Position numbers and translations under genes: made by a program. The notes under the pieces are model-generated. The model saw nothing but the letters and a program-made list of their open reading frames with translations, had not been told where the DNA came from and searched no databases. Positions 1 through 12,800 of a stretch of DNA of 64,000 bases are shown one piece after another (positions within the stretch are counted from its first letter, which is position 1; every line of letters starts with the position of its first letter). This stretch comes from Haliclona indistincta (lineage: Eukaryota > Porifera > Demospongiae > Haplosclerida > Chalinidae), in contig OZ024789.1 of the NCBI GenBank assembly GCA_964017065.1, forward strand, positions 1,954,764 through 2,018,763, in the 5' to 3' direction.

Positions 1-636
1 GGCTAACAAGTGAAGATGTCTACCATCGAGGGCATAAAAACCGTGGACACAAATGTAAGCAATAATCTAACACTCTCATTACTAACCATTAGCTACTATT
101 AGGAGGAACCTGGTCCAACCTATTTCTTTCTGTCTCTATTTACATTTCTATGCTGCTGTTGGCCTGTTGGAATTTTTGCCGTAATCAATAGTCGAAAGGT
201 ATAATTTTTTAGGTTAGTTTATTAGTTTATAATATAATATCTATTAGGCAAAAGTTGCTTATGAAGAGGGTGATTATCCAGCAGGAAGACGGTATGCGAA
301 AAGAGCTCTCATTTTTTCCATTGCAGCGATAATTGTTACCATAGTAACATTGCCCATCATTGCTATTGTTATATTTCCCATTTGGTTACCAGCTCTACAT
401 TGATCACAACAATAAAAAAAACAAATAATAATTGTTTCAAGAACCGAACAGTTAATAATGTATACATGTACATGTGTTGTAGCTAAACATAACTTCAATG
501 AGGTTCTTTACATTAATTTTTTGTCACTAAAAATTAGACTACTTTTTACATAAGCAAACAAAATTTGAAGTTGCTTCTATTTTTACATAGAACAAACAAG
601 TATTTTAGCACAATTTTGTCACATCTAAGTTCTATC

Positions 637-1245
637 AGGAGCGCATAATGAGAGAGCGACGTAATAGAGTAGGAGCGTGAAGCGCCCACGCATTTGATTA
701 AAAATTGGAACTCCAGACATGATGGGACGTGTTACTAAGAATAGAACAATCTCGTTATACACGTACACGCGTTCGTACACAAGATGGAAGCCGAAGTGAG
801 TACTACTCGAAGAACGCTAGTTCATAGACTAGTGCCGCTCGCGATCACTCCCAGGCGATCGCCTCGATTGTTGGCCAAGCGCCTAGCTAACCAGCACGAT
901 AAGCCTGACAATCAACTCTCGCCGCGGCAAGTTGTTCCTCTTCCTGGTGTAACTGTGTCCTGGTGTAACTTTGAAGGTCGTTTTCTTCGTTCTGGAGCTG
1001 GCTTTCTTTGTTTGACTCTTGCCAGTGGCACCTGCAGACGCCATCAGAGAACACGTGGCTAGCTGCTTTACTACTCGGCGTATATACCCGCTCGATCGTA
1101 CGTACGTACGCTTGTACAGTACAACGCAATGAGTTTTCTATTCTTAGTAACACGTCCCATCATGTCTGGAGTTCCAATTTTTAATCAAATGCGTGGGCGC
1201 TTCACGCTCCTACTCTATTACGTCGCTCTCTCATTATGCGCTCCT
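637..1245. mobile_element. Foldback MITE with ~109-bp inverted repeats
   Basis: Arms at about 637-745 and 1138-1245 are near-perfect reverse complements and begin AGGAGCGCATAATG. The flanks carry the imperfect direct repeat GTTCTATC / GTTCTATG, which suggests a 9-bp-class target duplication of the Mutator type. The centre (784-1062) contains an open frame rich in Arg and Pro with an RRSPRLLAKR motif. This may be a captured first exon, but nothing identifies it. No transposase is present. Confidence 0.75.
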
Positions 1246-1481
1246 GGTTCTATGTCATGCACAAAATTAATTTGAAAAATTTGCCTACCATGCCGTTAGT
1301 TATTACGCAACGAGGGGCGGCAGAATGACTGGGAAACAGTCCCATTGGATGCCCGGAGTACATGACCAGTGTCTGCTCCTCTGTCATTATGGAGAGATAG
1401 TGGAGTAGGATCCATAGCTGAGCCCAGTTGGACAACACCTGACCATTGCCACCATAAGTCACTAGCTCCTGAGGAAACTAT

Positions 1482-1681
1482 NNNNNNNNNNNNNNNNNNN
1501 NNNNNNNNNNNNNNNNNNNNNNNNNNNNNNNNNNNNNNNNNNNNNNNNNNNNNNNNNNNNNNNNNNNNNNNNNNNNNNNNNNNNNNNNNNNNNNNNNNNN
1601 NNNNNNNNNNNNNNNNNNNNNNNNNNNNNNNNNNNNNNNNNNNNNNNNNNNNNNNNNNNNNNNNNNNNNNNNNNNNNNNNN
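1482..1681. other. Assembly gap, 200 N
   Basis: A run of 200 N bases, the usual size for a scaffold join of unknown length. The HAL copy that starts just right of it is cut off 5' of its first visible exon, so the gap limits what can be said about the left end of the inverted duplication. Confidence 0.99.
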
Positions 1682-2160
1682 ACACAATAATTTTTACTTT
1701 TTTATTAATTTTTTATTAAAATTTTTTATACACTATGATACTTCAGTCACTGTGTGTACTCTCTCAATAGATGGTTCTGGCGAACAGGAAAGAGACGATT
1801 TTCGGTGGTAACTTCCACGGTGAATATCCAGCCAAGGTAACGTGTGTGTGGTCTTTGTATACATGTGTAACTTGAAGCACATTGTATTTTTGTCAAATAG
1901 GCTCTGGACTATCTTGCTATCTCTATCCACGAGATTTGTAACATGAGTGAACGCCGTCTGGAACGACTGATCCACCCTGGTTAGTGGACATGATCACTTG
2001 ATCACCCATTCATTCACCCACACACCTAACCATCCACCTACTCACTCACCCACCCACTCTTTCATGTTCACAGCTTACAGTGATCTCCCTCCATTCCTGG
2101 TGCAAGATGGTGGTCTCAACTCAGGTTAGTTACATTGTACATGTACAAGTAAGACGCATT

Positions 2161-2468
2161 CCGTATTTCTTCTAAAAATTCGATGCAGAAGTAGATGTAA
2201 ATAATTTCAGATTTGCTTGTCTGATATTTGGGGATGATTGTGATAGAAGTTCTTGAAGCACCGAATAGTTGTAGGTGTGGCAATGAGCACGTGTTTTGTA
2301 CGAGAACACGTATACAGTTCTGTTCAATGTAGTACAGGACTTTTCGCGTTGGGCTGTTGACTGAATATGACAGAACTAAAGCGCTTACCGAAATTTGGAG
2401 GTTTAGTACGCATTTCAGCAACAAGGTGCCAAAAAATAGAAGGCCCCGAATCTTTAGAAGAAATACGT
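2161..2468. mobile_element. ~300-bp MITE, CCGTATTTCTTC inverted ends
   Basis: The ends CCGTATTTCTTCTAAA and TTTAGAAGAAATACG are inverted copies of each other. The same family occurs at 34326-34628 and 52795-53034. The last of these is the matching position in the other arm of the inverted duplication, so this insertion predates the duplication. Non-coding. Confidence 0.8.
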
Positions 2469-2734
2469 TACACTACTCATATTAAACTTTTCTCTAACTT
2501 CTCACAGGATTCATGATTGCGCAATGGTACTGCGGCTGCTCTCGGTAATGATAACTAGTGATCTTTTGGTGGTTATGAAGTGTTGTCTTTGTTGTTGTAC
2601 AGTGTCAGAGAATAAGGTGCTGACTCATCCCTCCTCTGTGGACTCCATCACTACATCAGCTGGTACTGAGGATCATGTGTCAATGGGTGGGTATGCAGCA
2701 AGGTAGGCACTGACTGTGGTGTAACACGTAGAGA

Positions 2735-2925
2735 ATGGTAAGATATACCACTCACTCATTGACTCACTCATTGACTCACTCACTCACTCACTCGCTCACC
2801 CACTCACCCACTCACTCACTTACCCACTCACTTACCCACTCACGTGCCCACCCACCCACCCACCTACTCACTCACACACTCACTCACTTCACTTACCCAC
2901 TCACCCACTCACTCATCTCTCTTCT
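2735..2925. repeat. Degenerate (ACTC)n / (CACC)n tract in HAL-copy intron
   Basis: A tetranucleotide tract, pyrimidine-rich on the HAL sense strand. It runs almost up to the splice acceptor before the exon at 2932. Confidence 0.85.
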
Positions 2926-3844
2926 TGCTAGTTGTTGCTATTGAGCTGTTAGCTGCTTGTCAAGGACTGGAGTTCCTTCATCCATGCAAGACCACCACAC
3001 CTCTCGAGGAAGTGTACAAGTTGGTTCGATCAGTAGTCAAGTAAGCCGTATCTACACTATGTATCAATGGTGTGACACTGTACTGTGACTACAGATCATG
3101 GGATCATGCATGATCGGTTCATGGCTCCTAATAATTTATAGCAGCTAGCTGTCGTCAAGCTACTGCAAGAGGGAAAGGTACGAGACATTGTTACAAGTTG
3201 CAACTGTTAATTTTGTCAGTAAAATTTTTTGAATCAGTGAAAAAAGTTGTCAAGATAACCAAATTTTGAACTTTTTGTGTGTAAAATTTTTATTGCTCCA
3301 CTAAAATTATAAAAGTGCATGTAGCTCTATATGTTGTCTATAGCAGGTCTATACTTTCTGTCTGTCACTCAGGTGTGGGATACTGTTCAACCATACATTG
3401 CAACATACGAGGAGTACAGCAGTGTGGCTCCACCCACTACTGGAAGCCACGCCCCACTGATAGCACTCAAGACTGATTCATGACATGTGTGACCCTCATT
3501 ATAGCAATGAGACTAAACCCTCAGAGTGAACTACTTCATGATATCATAATATCAACTCATACCATGCACTAGTACAGTGTGTTATACTATTATTGAGTGT
3601 GTATCTGTTGTATCATTTTAACCCCTAACCAACCATCCAATAACTTCAATCTCAACTTATAGAATGTATTTATTGTTAAAATTATTATCTCATTGGTATT
3701 TGCTGTCATGTGTGAGTTACTGTCAATATTAAAAGATTGAAGAACAATAAAGTTGATGAGAAAAAAATACGAATGACGACTATTATGGAATGGAACTACA
3801 AAAATGTTCGATTCGATTATGTTCCTGTGTCTTCATCTGCACTT

Positions 3845-6800
3845 TTAATAGTCTCTTACAATGACGTCATTGACTGGTCTGACACTTCTCTAGTTGAGAG
3901 AGAAAGATAGATATTAGAGTGAGTGAGTGAATGCATAGCAGTTACACATTGCATTATAGTTTGATGGTAGCATACCTTAATAATTATTGTGTTTCTTATG
4001 AGCTCAGCAAGTGCACCCAGTTCAGACTGTCTGAGACACTCTATCAAGTGTTGATATGTACGAGTAGGTGCATCACTTGTCAGCCATTTCTTGAGAATTT
4101 CCTTCGTAACAATCTTCGCACCTTTGTTGATATGATCCTTCTCAATGAGATCAGCCATTGTTTCATTCTTGTCTTGCAGGAGATACATTCCAAACATCTT
4201 GTAGTCACTAGCAGCAATCGTTTCAATGACTCTCAGTGGTTCACCATCAGCTCCCTTCATTGCCATAAGATCCAGTAGTGTGGGTGTGGCACCTACACAC
4301 ACAAGATGGTATTATAGTCACACAAGATGATCTAACACTGAACCACTGACACACAGTCACTAATACCTAACTGAGAGATATACTACTATCAAGCATGCAT
4401 GCAATACAATGCAATGTATAATGGAAATTACTGAGTAATGGAGCAACACTAGCATACAAACTATGACATGAGAGAGCTGTTGTGATAAACCACTGTTAGT
4501 ATAGTAAGAGATAGTGATGGTAGCCACATATTACTACATTTTTACCAACCATAATGATTATGGTAATACAGTACCTAATTGCCGAGCGCCTTAGCGCGAG
4601 GCAAATAATCGCGACGGTGTGCGGGGGACTGGAGCGTCGTGCGTTTTCTCAGTAATGTTAATAATATGTATATTTAGATCGATGTCACGCTTAGGAATGC
4701 TAATCAAGATTACAGCAAGGGCTCATATTACGTATTATACTGCGGGGTCACGGGATCTGGCGCTGCATCAGTATGAGATAAGAACTTAACGGTGGGCTGA
4801 GACCATGGCGGATTAGATCCCAGAGTCTACTCCTGACAGAGCCAAGTGGCTAGCTCAGCTCGGGAAGAGAAAACAGAGAGCAGCGGCCTGAGTCTAACGC
4901 CACAAAAGAAGCAAGGCACGCCATCAGCAGTACTACTAACAATACACGGAACCGGCATTGACTCTAATAGGTAGTCTGACACGAGTCCACGAGGCCGAAA
5001 ACAGGAAGCTAGCTCACTGTATCTGTACCTACCGGCCGTCTGCTGTCGAGCCCACTAGCTGGTCAATTATAACTACTTAATAAATTCAGTGCGAGGCATT
5101 CATGCGTATTCGTAACTCCTAGTAATACATGACTACTATAGTGTAAACACTGTTTCACAAGCTGATCCATCATCCATCATCACAAGCTGATGATCATGAT
5201 CACACACTCTCTGTATTATCATGATACCACATAATACCAGCTGAGGTTGACCTAGCCTCACCAGTATACAGTGCTCACCTTCTGCTGCTGCTAGTGGTGG
5301 TAGCTCATGACTGTCACTGGTGTCGTCACTGCAGTGAATAGAGTGTGCAGTGCTCTCCATTGCTGCTCCTACATCAATACAATTATCACATGTATCATCA
5401 GAGACTATACATCACAACACACCTAGCCACAGCTGATGATGAGCTTCCAATACAAACACTTCTCTTGTCTCCTCACATTCCACAATCTGTGTCTCAGGGT
5501 TGTAGACACAGATGTGCTGGGCCCTGCTGCCCTCACCACAGGAGCATAGGAAAGAGTCCACCTTGGTGATGGCACCTTCTCTGATGTGGAGCTTTTCTTC
5601 TGTCAAACGTATCGACTTCAAAACGTGATTTCGAATGATTTTGCACTCCTTACGAAGCTTCTTCAGGTTACTATAAAAGTAATGTACTTCCAGTTGAAGA
5701 TGGCGCTCCACTAAACAGACCACTCCTCCAGGACCATAATCCAACTCAATCTTATTTCGATATTGTCGCTGGCGACGATTTAAAGAAAAGCGATCGGAGA
5801 ACATTGTAAGAAGGAATACTAGAATGGCTGGTAGATAACCCACTGGGATAGGAACATACTCTTTGTCGACCCCTCGTCTTACTCTCAGTCTAATCACCCA
5901 TGGGTGGGAGGAGTCAGGCATTTCAGTAGCATAGAGTAGAGCGCAAGGCAAAAAATACTCTGATGTTTGGTCAATCGCAGCCACTACCTTTACGTGCTCT
6001 AGAATGTCCACAAAGAATTGCGATGGAATGGACTCAGAGAACTCAACACATGACTCTAGTGTGGACCGGGTGAAGCGCCCGTGGTGCTGGAGTAGCTTTT
6101 TAGCTCCGTCAGGAAGGACAATGTCCTCGTAGTGCTTGACAAGGAAATCTTCATTCAGAAACGAGAGAGTGATTAGTCGAGAGAGCATGTTGTGCACTGG
6201 TTTGGTGTCGATGATGACAGAGTCTCTGAGCTTCGGAGTATCAAAATGCATGATAAGGCTGATATCGTGGAAGAACTGGATTGCTTCCATGGTCTCCAAT
6301 TCGTCCATCCCAAGAGAGTCTCCGAGTCTATAGCACTCACTAAGTGTGAGTATGGCTTTACCATCCTTCTCAGCTATAGTCAGCATGCTCAGGAGAAACC
6401 CAAACCAGCGCAGCTTTACCTCTACTTTCATCGTCACATTTGCCTTTTTCAACAGTTGTCGAAGTTTCTTTGCTGACTCTGTCCGCTCCTTCTTGGTCTC
6501 GGTGTCCATGGCGACGGCATTGATAGGCAGGATCACCTTGCTACCCAGCTGCACTCGGAATGCTTTGTACGGTTCGAGGACTTGTTCGAGAATTGTCTCT
6601 TTCTCTGCTACTGTTTCACTGCAATTGTGTGCCTCGTCTTCAAATGTGCCCATGATTGTGAATTTAGCTCCCTTTGGACACTCAGTTGCTGATGGTGTGT
6701 ATGGTGGCTGAATAGAAGCTGTAGACTTGGCTAGAGTCTCCATTATCTGTTGATTGCTCAACACTACATCAAATTGATCACAGTTGGCAGACTTGCCACT

Positions 6801-9800
6801 AAAGAAAAAAGAAAACTCTGCTATTTTGCTCAAGGGCTCGTTGAGTTTGAGAGGAAAGATTTGAAGACAGCTGTTTCGAAGTAAAAGAGCGGCTGCATCC
6901 AGAAATGGTGGTTGGCCACCACAATCAGTCACCATCATCCAGTGGGAGTTGAAGATTATACCAGAACTTCTGCTGCTGTACAGTTCTTTGAGCAGATCAG
7001 GAAACCAAGTGAAGCCAACGTTAGCCACTGGAGAATAAGGATCAAGAGAAGGCTCAGCTGCTGCTGGTATCTGATTAGCACTGCCTGCTACTGCTGCTGC
7101 TGGTGGTGGTGTAGGAGGGAGCAGTTCATTGCCAACAAGAGTTGGGTCATACTCTGCAGCAGTGTCGTTTGTAGCAAGTGAGCTAGTGTCTATTGCTACT
7201 GGTAGTGCTGCTACTGCAGGCTTGTCTGAATGGACCAGAGCCTTGTCCAATGGACTTTCCTCAATGGTCTTCTTTACTGCTCCACAAACCATTTCAAACA
7301 TCTTGTCTGTACTGACGTTCTCCCACTCCACTTGTGCTGCACTGGAATCAGCTTCACTATTGATCAGCATGTAGCGAGAGGGTGGATCAATACAGCCGGT
7401 ACTGTTCCTTTGAAGGGCTGGTTCTTTCCCCATGGCGAGGTCGAGAATTGATGTTTTTCCAGTGCCAGGATAGCCCTGGGTACCAATGTTGGTGATATTC
7501 ATGATGACTGTTACTCCCAGTGACGCCTTGGCATCTGAACAACAATAAAAATTGCTTTATACAACACGTGTAAATAAATAATTTGAACTGACCATCGTAT
7601 TGTATCATCTCTCGGTACATCTGCTGGTACACTCTCTTGTCTTCCAAGGCTGCTCCCTCTAATATCCTACCCACCACCCACTGCCCGTCATCTTCCTGCA
7701 GGACTGCATTGGAGAAAGGAGCTGTTATGTCAGCAGTACACCTGTACCACTGCCAGTGTCTCTCACTATAGCTGCTGTACTGCATGGACAATACATTGAT
7801 AGTACTCACTCAATTCAATGAGGGCAGTTTGGGATAGATTATCAGAACCATGTCCACCAAATATTACCAGTAACACACTGTGTGGTGATAGTTGTAGAGC
7901 AGACATTGAGTGGTAGCATCGTTTAGTCACAGAGCTAGGGAGGGATAGCTGAAGAATGTATACAATATCAAACCAATCTTGAAAGTGTCTAAGATACAAA
8001 CACTATACCTTCTTCCACTGGTTTGTAGTGAGGTCACCAATCCAACAGTCACTGGTAATACCCCGGCTACCGAGACCTCCCACTATTACTGGTCGTAGAC
8101 CACTCACACAAGTGGTAGCATGTGCCCACCTCCTCTCCGGCCATTTCACCGATCGGTCGATAGGCTTGTTGATCCTGGTCCAGTGCTGGTAAGAGGAAGA
8201 GCAGACTTGTCCTGGGCTATCACTTTTTAACAGGCATGCTCACAGCACATAACATGATGTGTTAGCAATAGTGTATGTGATTACACTGTACACAATATGC
8301 TGCTATTTGTATGTACAGTAGAGGACAACAAAAACTATTAATGTTCGCTGTCGTTATATGATTTCATATTTATGCCTCAGTGGGTGGAGTCATGAGTCAG
8401 TCGGTCGGTCAGTCTGTCTGTCGCAACGATTTCTCGCAGCACGCTGAAAACTAATCGCTGAAACAAGCAACACGGGTAGAAATCGATACTTGCTCGGATT
8501 TTAATTTGAAGAAGTTTGATTTTAAAGCTTAGTGCATAAGTTACTGCATGAATTGCTCACGGCCGGTTCGGTTTTGTAGCGCACGCTGAAATTCAAGCTC
8601 TGAAACTAGCAATGCGAGTAGAACACGGTATTAGCTTGCTTTAGAACATTGGAAAACTTTATACAAAGCTTAGTTCGTGAGTTAAGTCGCAATTTGCTCA
8701 CTCGCGATCGATCATGGCTGTGGAGTTCTTCAAAGGCAAAGCTATCCACAGTTCACTGCTAAGAAGCTGATAGGTTAGAATTTCAATAATGTAATTGTGC
8801 AAGCAAGCTATGGATGCTGTCTCGCTCTGTGCTGTGCCCTGCACTTGAACTAAACATTAGAGACACGCCCATTTGAATTAGTGGTCAGCACTGATTGACT
8901 CCTGCATAGTGATTGCTGTACAATACAGAAAGATATAATAGCTGCAGTTTAATTGTTGCTGCGTAAGTGAAATGGTTGCTTTCCACCGAGGCATCTGCAC
9001 CTTTGGTGCTTCATTTAATTATCGTCTATGGCGTGTTGTTATAGTATCAAAATTTGATCGCTCTTACGAGACTGCAAAAATAATTTATGATATCAGTTGC
9101 AAATTAAATTAGGTCAGTCATAATAATATCAAAAGACCACCAAAGGTGCAGATGCCTCGGTGGAATGCCACCATTTCACATACACAGTAAACTGCAGCTA
9201 TTGCGCCTTTCTGTACAGCAATCACAAAGCAGTACAAGAAAATAAAAAGATTTCTATCGAAATCAAAAGGATGTAGGGTTGTGAAATCTACCACTGGTCC
9301 ACAATGTAAACTAACAAGGAACAAGCATGGAATGGTAACACGATTGACTTGCTAACAGACCATAGATCCCTACATCAGTGGCTGCTTTGGCTGACTATAG
9401 CTAGTTCTGCTAGTTGCTGTTGATTGACACCTGACGTGCATTCTTATGTGCAGCCACTGATGTAGGGATCTATGGTCTGTTAGCAAGTCAATCGTGTTAC
9501 CATTCCATGCTTGTTCCTTGTTAGTTTACATTGTAGACCAGTGGTAGATTTCACAACCCTACATCCTTTTGATTTCGATAGAAATCTTTTTTATTTTCTT
9601 GTTTGTGTCCTTTTTTCTTATTCAGTGATGTGCAGTTCAATATCATGCATGTACTGAGCCGTCATTGTTTCCACCATTGGTTTAGTTTTCCTGTTAGTTT
9701 GATGGCTTTTCTTTATTAACAATTTTAAACTTGTAGCTAAAAATAATTGTTATGCTGAATATCAGGTCGCCTACAAATGTACGCATAGCGCATGCATGCA

Positions 9801-12800
9801 GGCTAGGCATGCATTCGAGCCCCGCCCACACTTGTTTGTAGACCATACGGCGGTTATAATGATCTGGCGAGCGCAGAATGTTGATTCTACACGAGCTTAC
9901 AGTTCTTCGACGACTCCAGACAAATACGTGTTCTCCGTGTTCCATACGGCGTGGCTATACTCAAGCTAGTGCTCGGTCACGTGCGCTAGCCACTGCTTGG
10001 TCACGTGCGTATTGCGCAATCACACTAATGGCGTCTAACACTTAGCTGACAATGGATCACGATCGAGAACTCGCAGAATGTATATCGCCGTTTCGCTAAA
10101 AACAAAGTTCAAAAGGCACCTGCCAGGAGAATTTCACGACTGTTCGTGGGTGTTTTGGTCTCGTCACTGCTCGCGTAAAGGCGCTAGGCGAGTTGAAGAA
10201 AGAAGAAGAAGAATAAGAAGAAGAAAACGAAGATGACGAAAGTCGATTTTCACCGTTTCCAGGTTCGTCACTTTAGTAACAATTTCGAGCAATCTCCTTG
10301 CTACTGTAAGATGGGGCAACGCCAGAGAGCAGAACTTCGTGAGGTCAAGCAAGAACTTTGTGAAGTATAGCGAAGAGTCCCGTTATGCTTGATCTGGATC
10401 CAAAGGACGATCTATTAACCAGGCAGGACCAACTTGCGGCACATGCTTTCGATAACTCCCTTGCACTCAAGCGAGCGCTCAGCGAAATAGCGAAGTTAAG
10501 AGTCCTCTCGTCCATCCAGCACTCTCAGTTTCAAACTGCCCAAGATTGACATCCCTATATACATTTAACGGTGACATGATCAAATGGAGGACATTCTGGG
10601 AGCAGTTTGACGTCTCTGTATACACTCCCGATCTGACATCTCCAAACCAGAAAAGCTAGTCTACCTCAGGCAATCTCTCAGATCAGGATCTGCAAGAAAC
10701 TTCATTGAGGGACTGTCAAAGACGAGCGACGATTATGACGAGGCCATCGAGTGCCTCACAAATCAATATGACCGCCTACGCCTCATCCACCAGGCTCACG
10801 TCAAGACGATCTTGGACATGCCACCTCTCAAGACGGGAAGTGGCAAGGAACTACGGCATTTACATGACATCGCCCAACAACACCTGCGTGCTCTAAAGAC
10901 CATAGAGTGTGAACCCTCGGGATCCTTTGTGACTTCTGTGCTTGAATTGAAACTCGACAGTCGAACCATGTTCGAATGGCAACGCCACAGCAGTACCTCA
11001 ACTAGCCTCGTACCCAGGCGCTAGTGAGGAGAAAAAATAAGCGCCTGGTATCTACTGCACACGCATGCGCTAAATATCCGTTTATTTTACTGTAAAATAT
11101 TCCGATTATGTCACGAAAACGTGGTAGCGGTTATTCAGACCACGCCTCCATTATTAAACTTACAAGCAACTGACTGAGTAGCAACTCGATCGTCAGCTCT
11201 AGCTCTGGATTCGACAAATAACTTTGTGGTGAGCGTGCATACGCAATAGTAGGCTTAATCGCGTCATTTATACTGCTCTTGTCAATCGATGTCGCTCGTT
11301 TCCGCTACCAGGAGCACCCAGTTGTTAAATTGTACTTCTGCTCTTGTGCTAGAGCTTCAAGAAAAGCCGCTAGAATACAGTCATGACAGCAGATTGCAAA
11401 CAGGAAAGCTTCACGAACTGCTAAAAAACTGATGAATATTCATCACGTACTACAAACGTGTACGATGATAACCGGCGGCGGTGGAATTCCACCGCTAGTC
11501 GCGCATGCGTAAGCAGTATATACCAGGCGCTGTTTTTTCTCCCCCTTCGCTCCACCCCCTTCTAGCGCCTGGGTACGAGGCTATACCTCAACTGGCATAC
11601 CTCCTTGCAGCGAGCTTCTAAGTTTCATAAACCTACGTGCTCAAGCGGCTGAACACTCTATGTCTACTGTCAACAAGACAAACCCTGGTGAAGAACGCAA
11701 GAACCACAAGATGCTGCCAGTGCACCCTGCAAACGTCAAGGTCGAGGACACAGGTATCTGCGTCGCATGCAAGAATGCTACAACTCACCCATTATATATA
11801 CTCGTGTACTAAATTCAGATCCCTGTCACGTGATGGTAAGATGGCAATTGTCAAAGAGAGCAACCTAAACCACAACTGCCTCCGCCCTGGGCACTTTGTC
11901 CGCCAGTGCAAGTCTCTTCACAAATGTCATGAGTGTCAACGACCTCATCACTCCTTGCTTCATTTCACCATCAAGGATGGACCTGTACAAAGGAAAGAAG
12001 AGCCCGATCAGAAGAGCAATTCCACCCCAGCAACATCGCTCGCCGCATCAGTGAAGCCCAATGCCCTACTAATGAAGTGCCAGGTTCTCGTAACAGCCAA
12101 CAACGGTCTGTCAGCCAAAGCATGAGCACTACTTGATGCTGGTTCATCCGCATCCTTTATTTCAGAATGGTTAGCCAAGTCACTTCATCTTCGTCGTCAG
12201 AAGCAGTCAATCACGGTTACAGGAATTGGTGGTATGACTCATCCAGGTGCATCTCACGATACCACTTCATTTCGAGTGTCATCACTCGTCGGCTCTAGTG
12301 AAGATTTCAATGTCTCAGCTGTTGCTATCCCTCGCGTGACCTGTCATCTTCCCACCTCCTCAACTCCTCTCCAACTGGAGCCACATTGAAGGGCTACTAG
12401 CTGATCCTACCTTCTGGCAACCAGGTGCTGTAGATCTACTACTGAGAGTGGACGTTTTTGTGTCATCATTACTGCACGGCCGGCGGTCTGGTGCACTCGG
12501 CTTCCCTACCGCATTGGAGATTAATTTTGGTTGGGTGCTAACTGGCGACACATGGTAATCTTTCTCCGCCAGTCAAAGAAAATTCAAAGAAAATCACTTT
12601 CGCCTACCTGAGGCTGATGGAAGGTTCGTGGTTCCACTCCCTAAACGAGATGACGTATCCAAGATTGGAGAATCACGTTCACAAGCCGTCCAGAGATTTC
12701 TGTCTCTTGAACGATCTCTACATTCTAAAGACCAATTCAGTGCTTTCGCTGACGTCATTGAAGAATATTTCTCACTCCGTCATGCTGAAGAAGTCCCGCT

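Larger units (their letters stand above)
1771..3483 (+). pseudogene. HAL: Histidine ammonia-lyase, 3' exons only, decayed copy
   Basis: Eight HAL 3' exons can be matched to the fuller copy at 51590-58003: 1771-1836, 1901-1979, 2074-2124, 2518-2544, 2603-2737, 2932-3040, 3095-3177 and 3373-3483. The encoded pieces include [23 protein letters not shown] and [10 protein letters not shown], all HAL/PAL-family signatures. The copy is broken. An extra G near 2527 shifts the frame in the FMIAQ exon. TAG (2704-2706) and TAA (2722-2724) interrupt the next exon, and the exon at 3095 has two short insertions. The MIO-forming Ala-Ser-Gly exon and everything upstream are missing, lost or hidden in the N gap. 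Codons that are stops in the other copy are TGT (Cys) here. Confidence 0.9.
1733..7500. repeat. Left arm of an inverted duplication
   Basis: Matches 48315-53580 in reverse: HAL 3' exons and the ROC-COR-Death exons lie tail to tail in both arms, with exon order, intron positions and one MITE shared. Arms differ by many substitutions and by insertions (about 4400-5120 here). Confidence 0.9.

Noticed and set aside
784..1062. Small Arg-rich frame inside the first MITE as a real gene
   Set aside because: No splice partner, no recognisable domain and a location inside a foldback element.
1296..1719. Open frames running through the N gap
   Set aside because: They exist only because N codons read as X.
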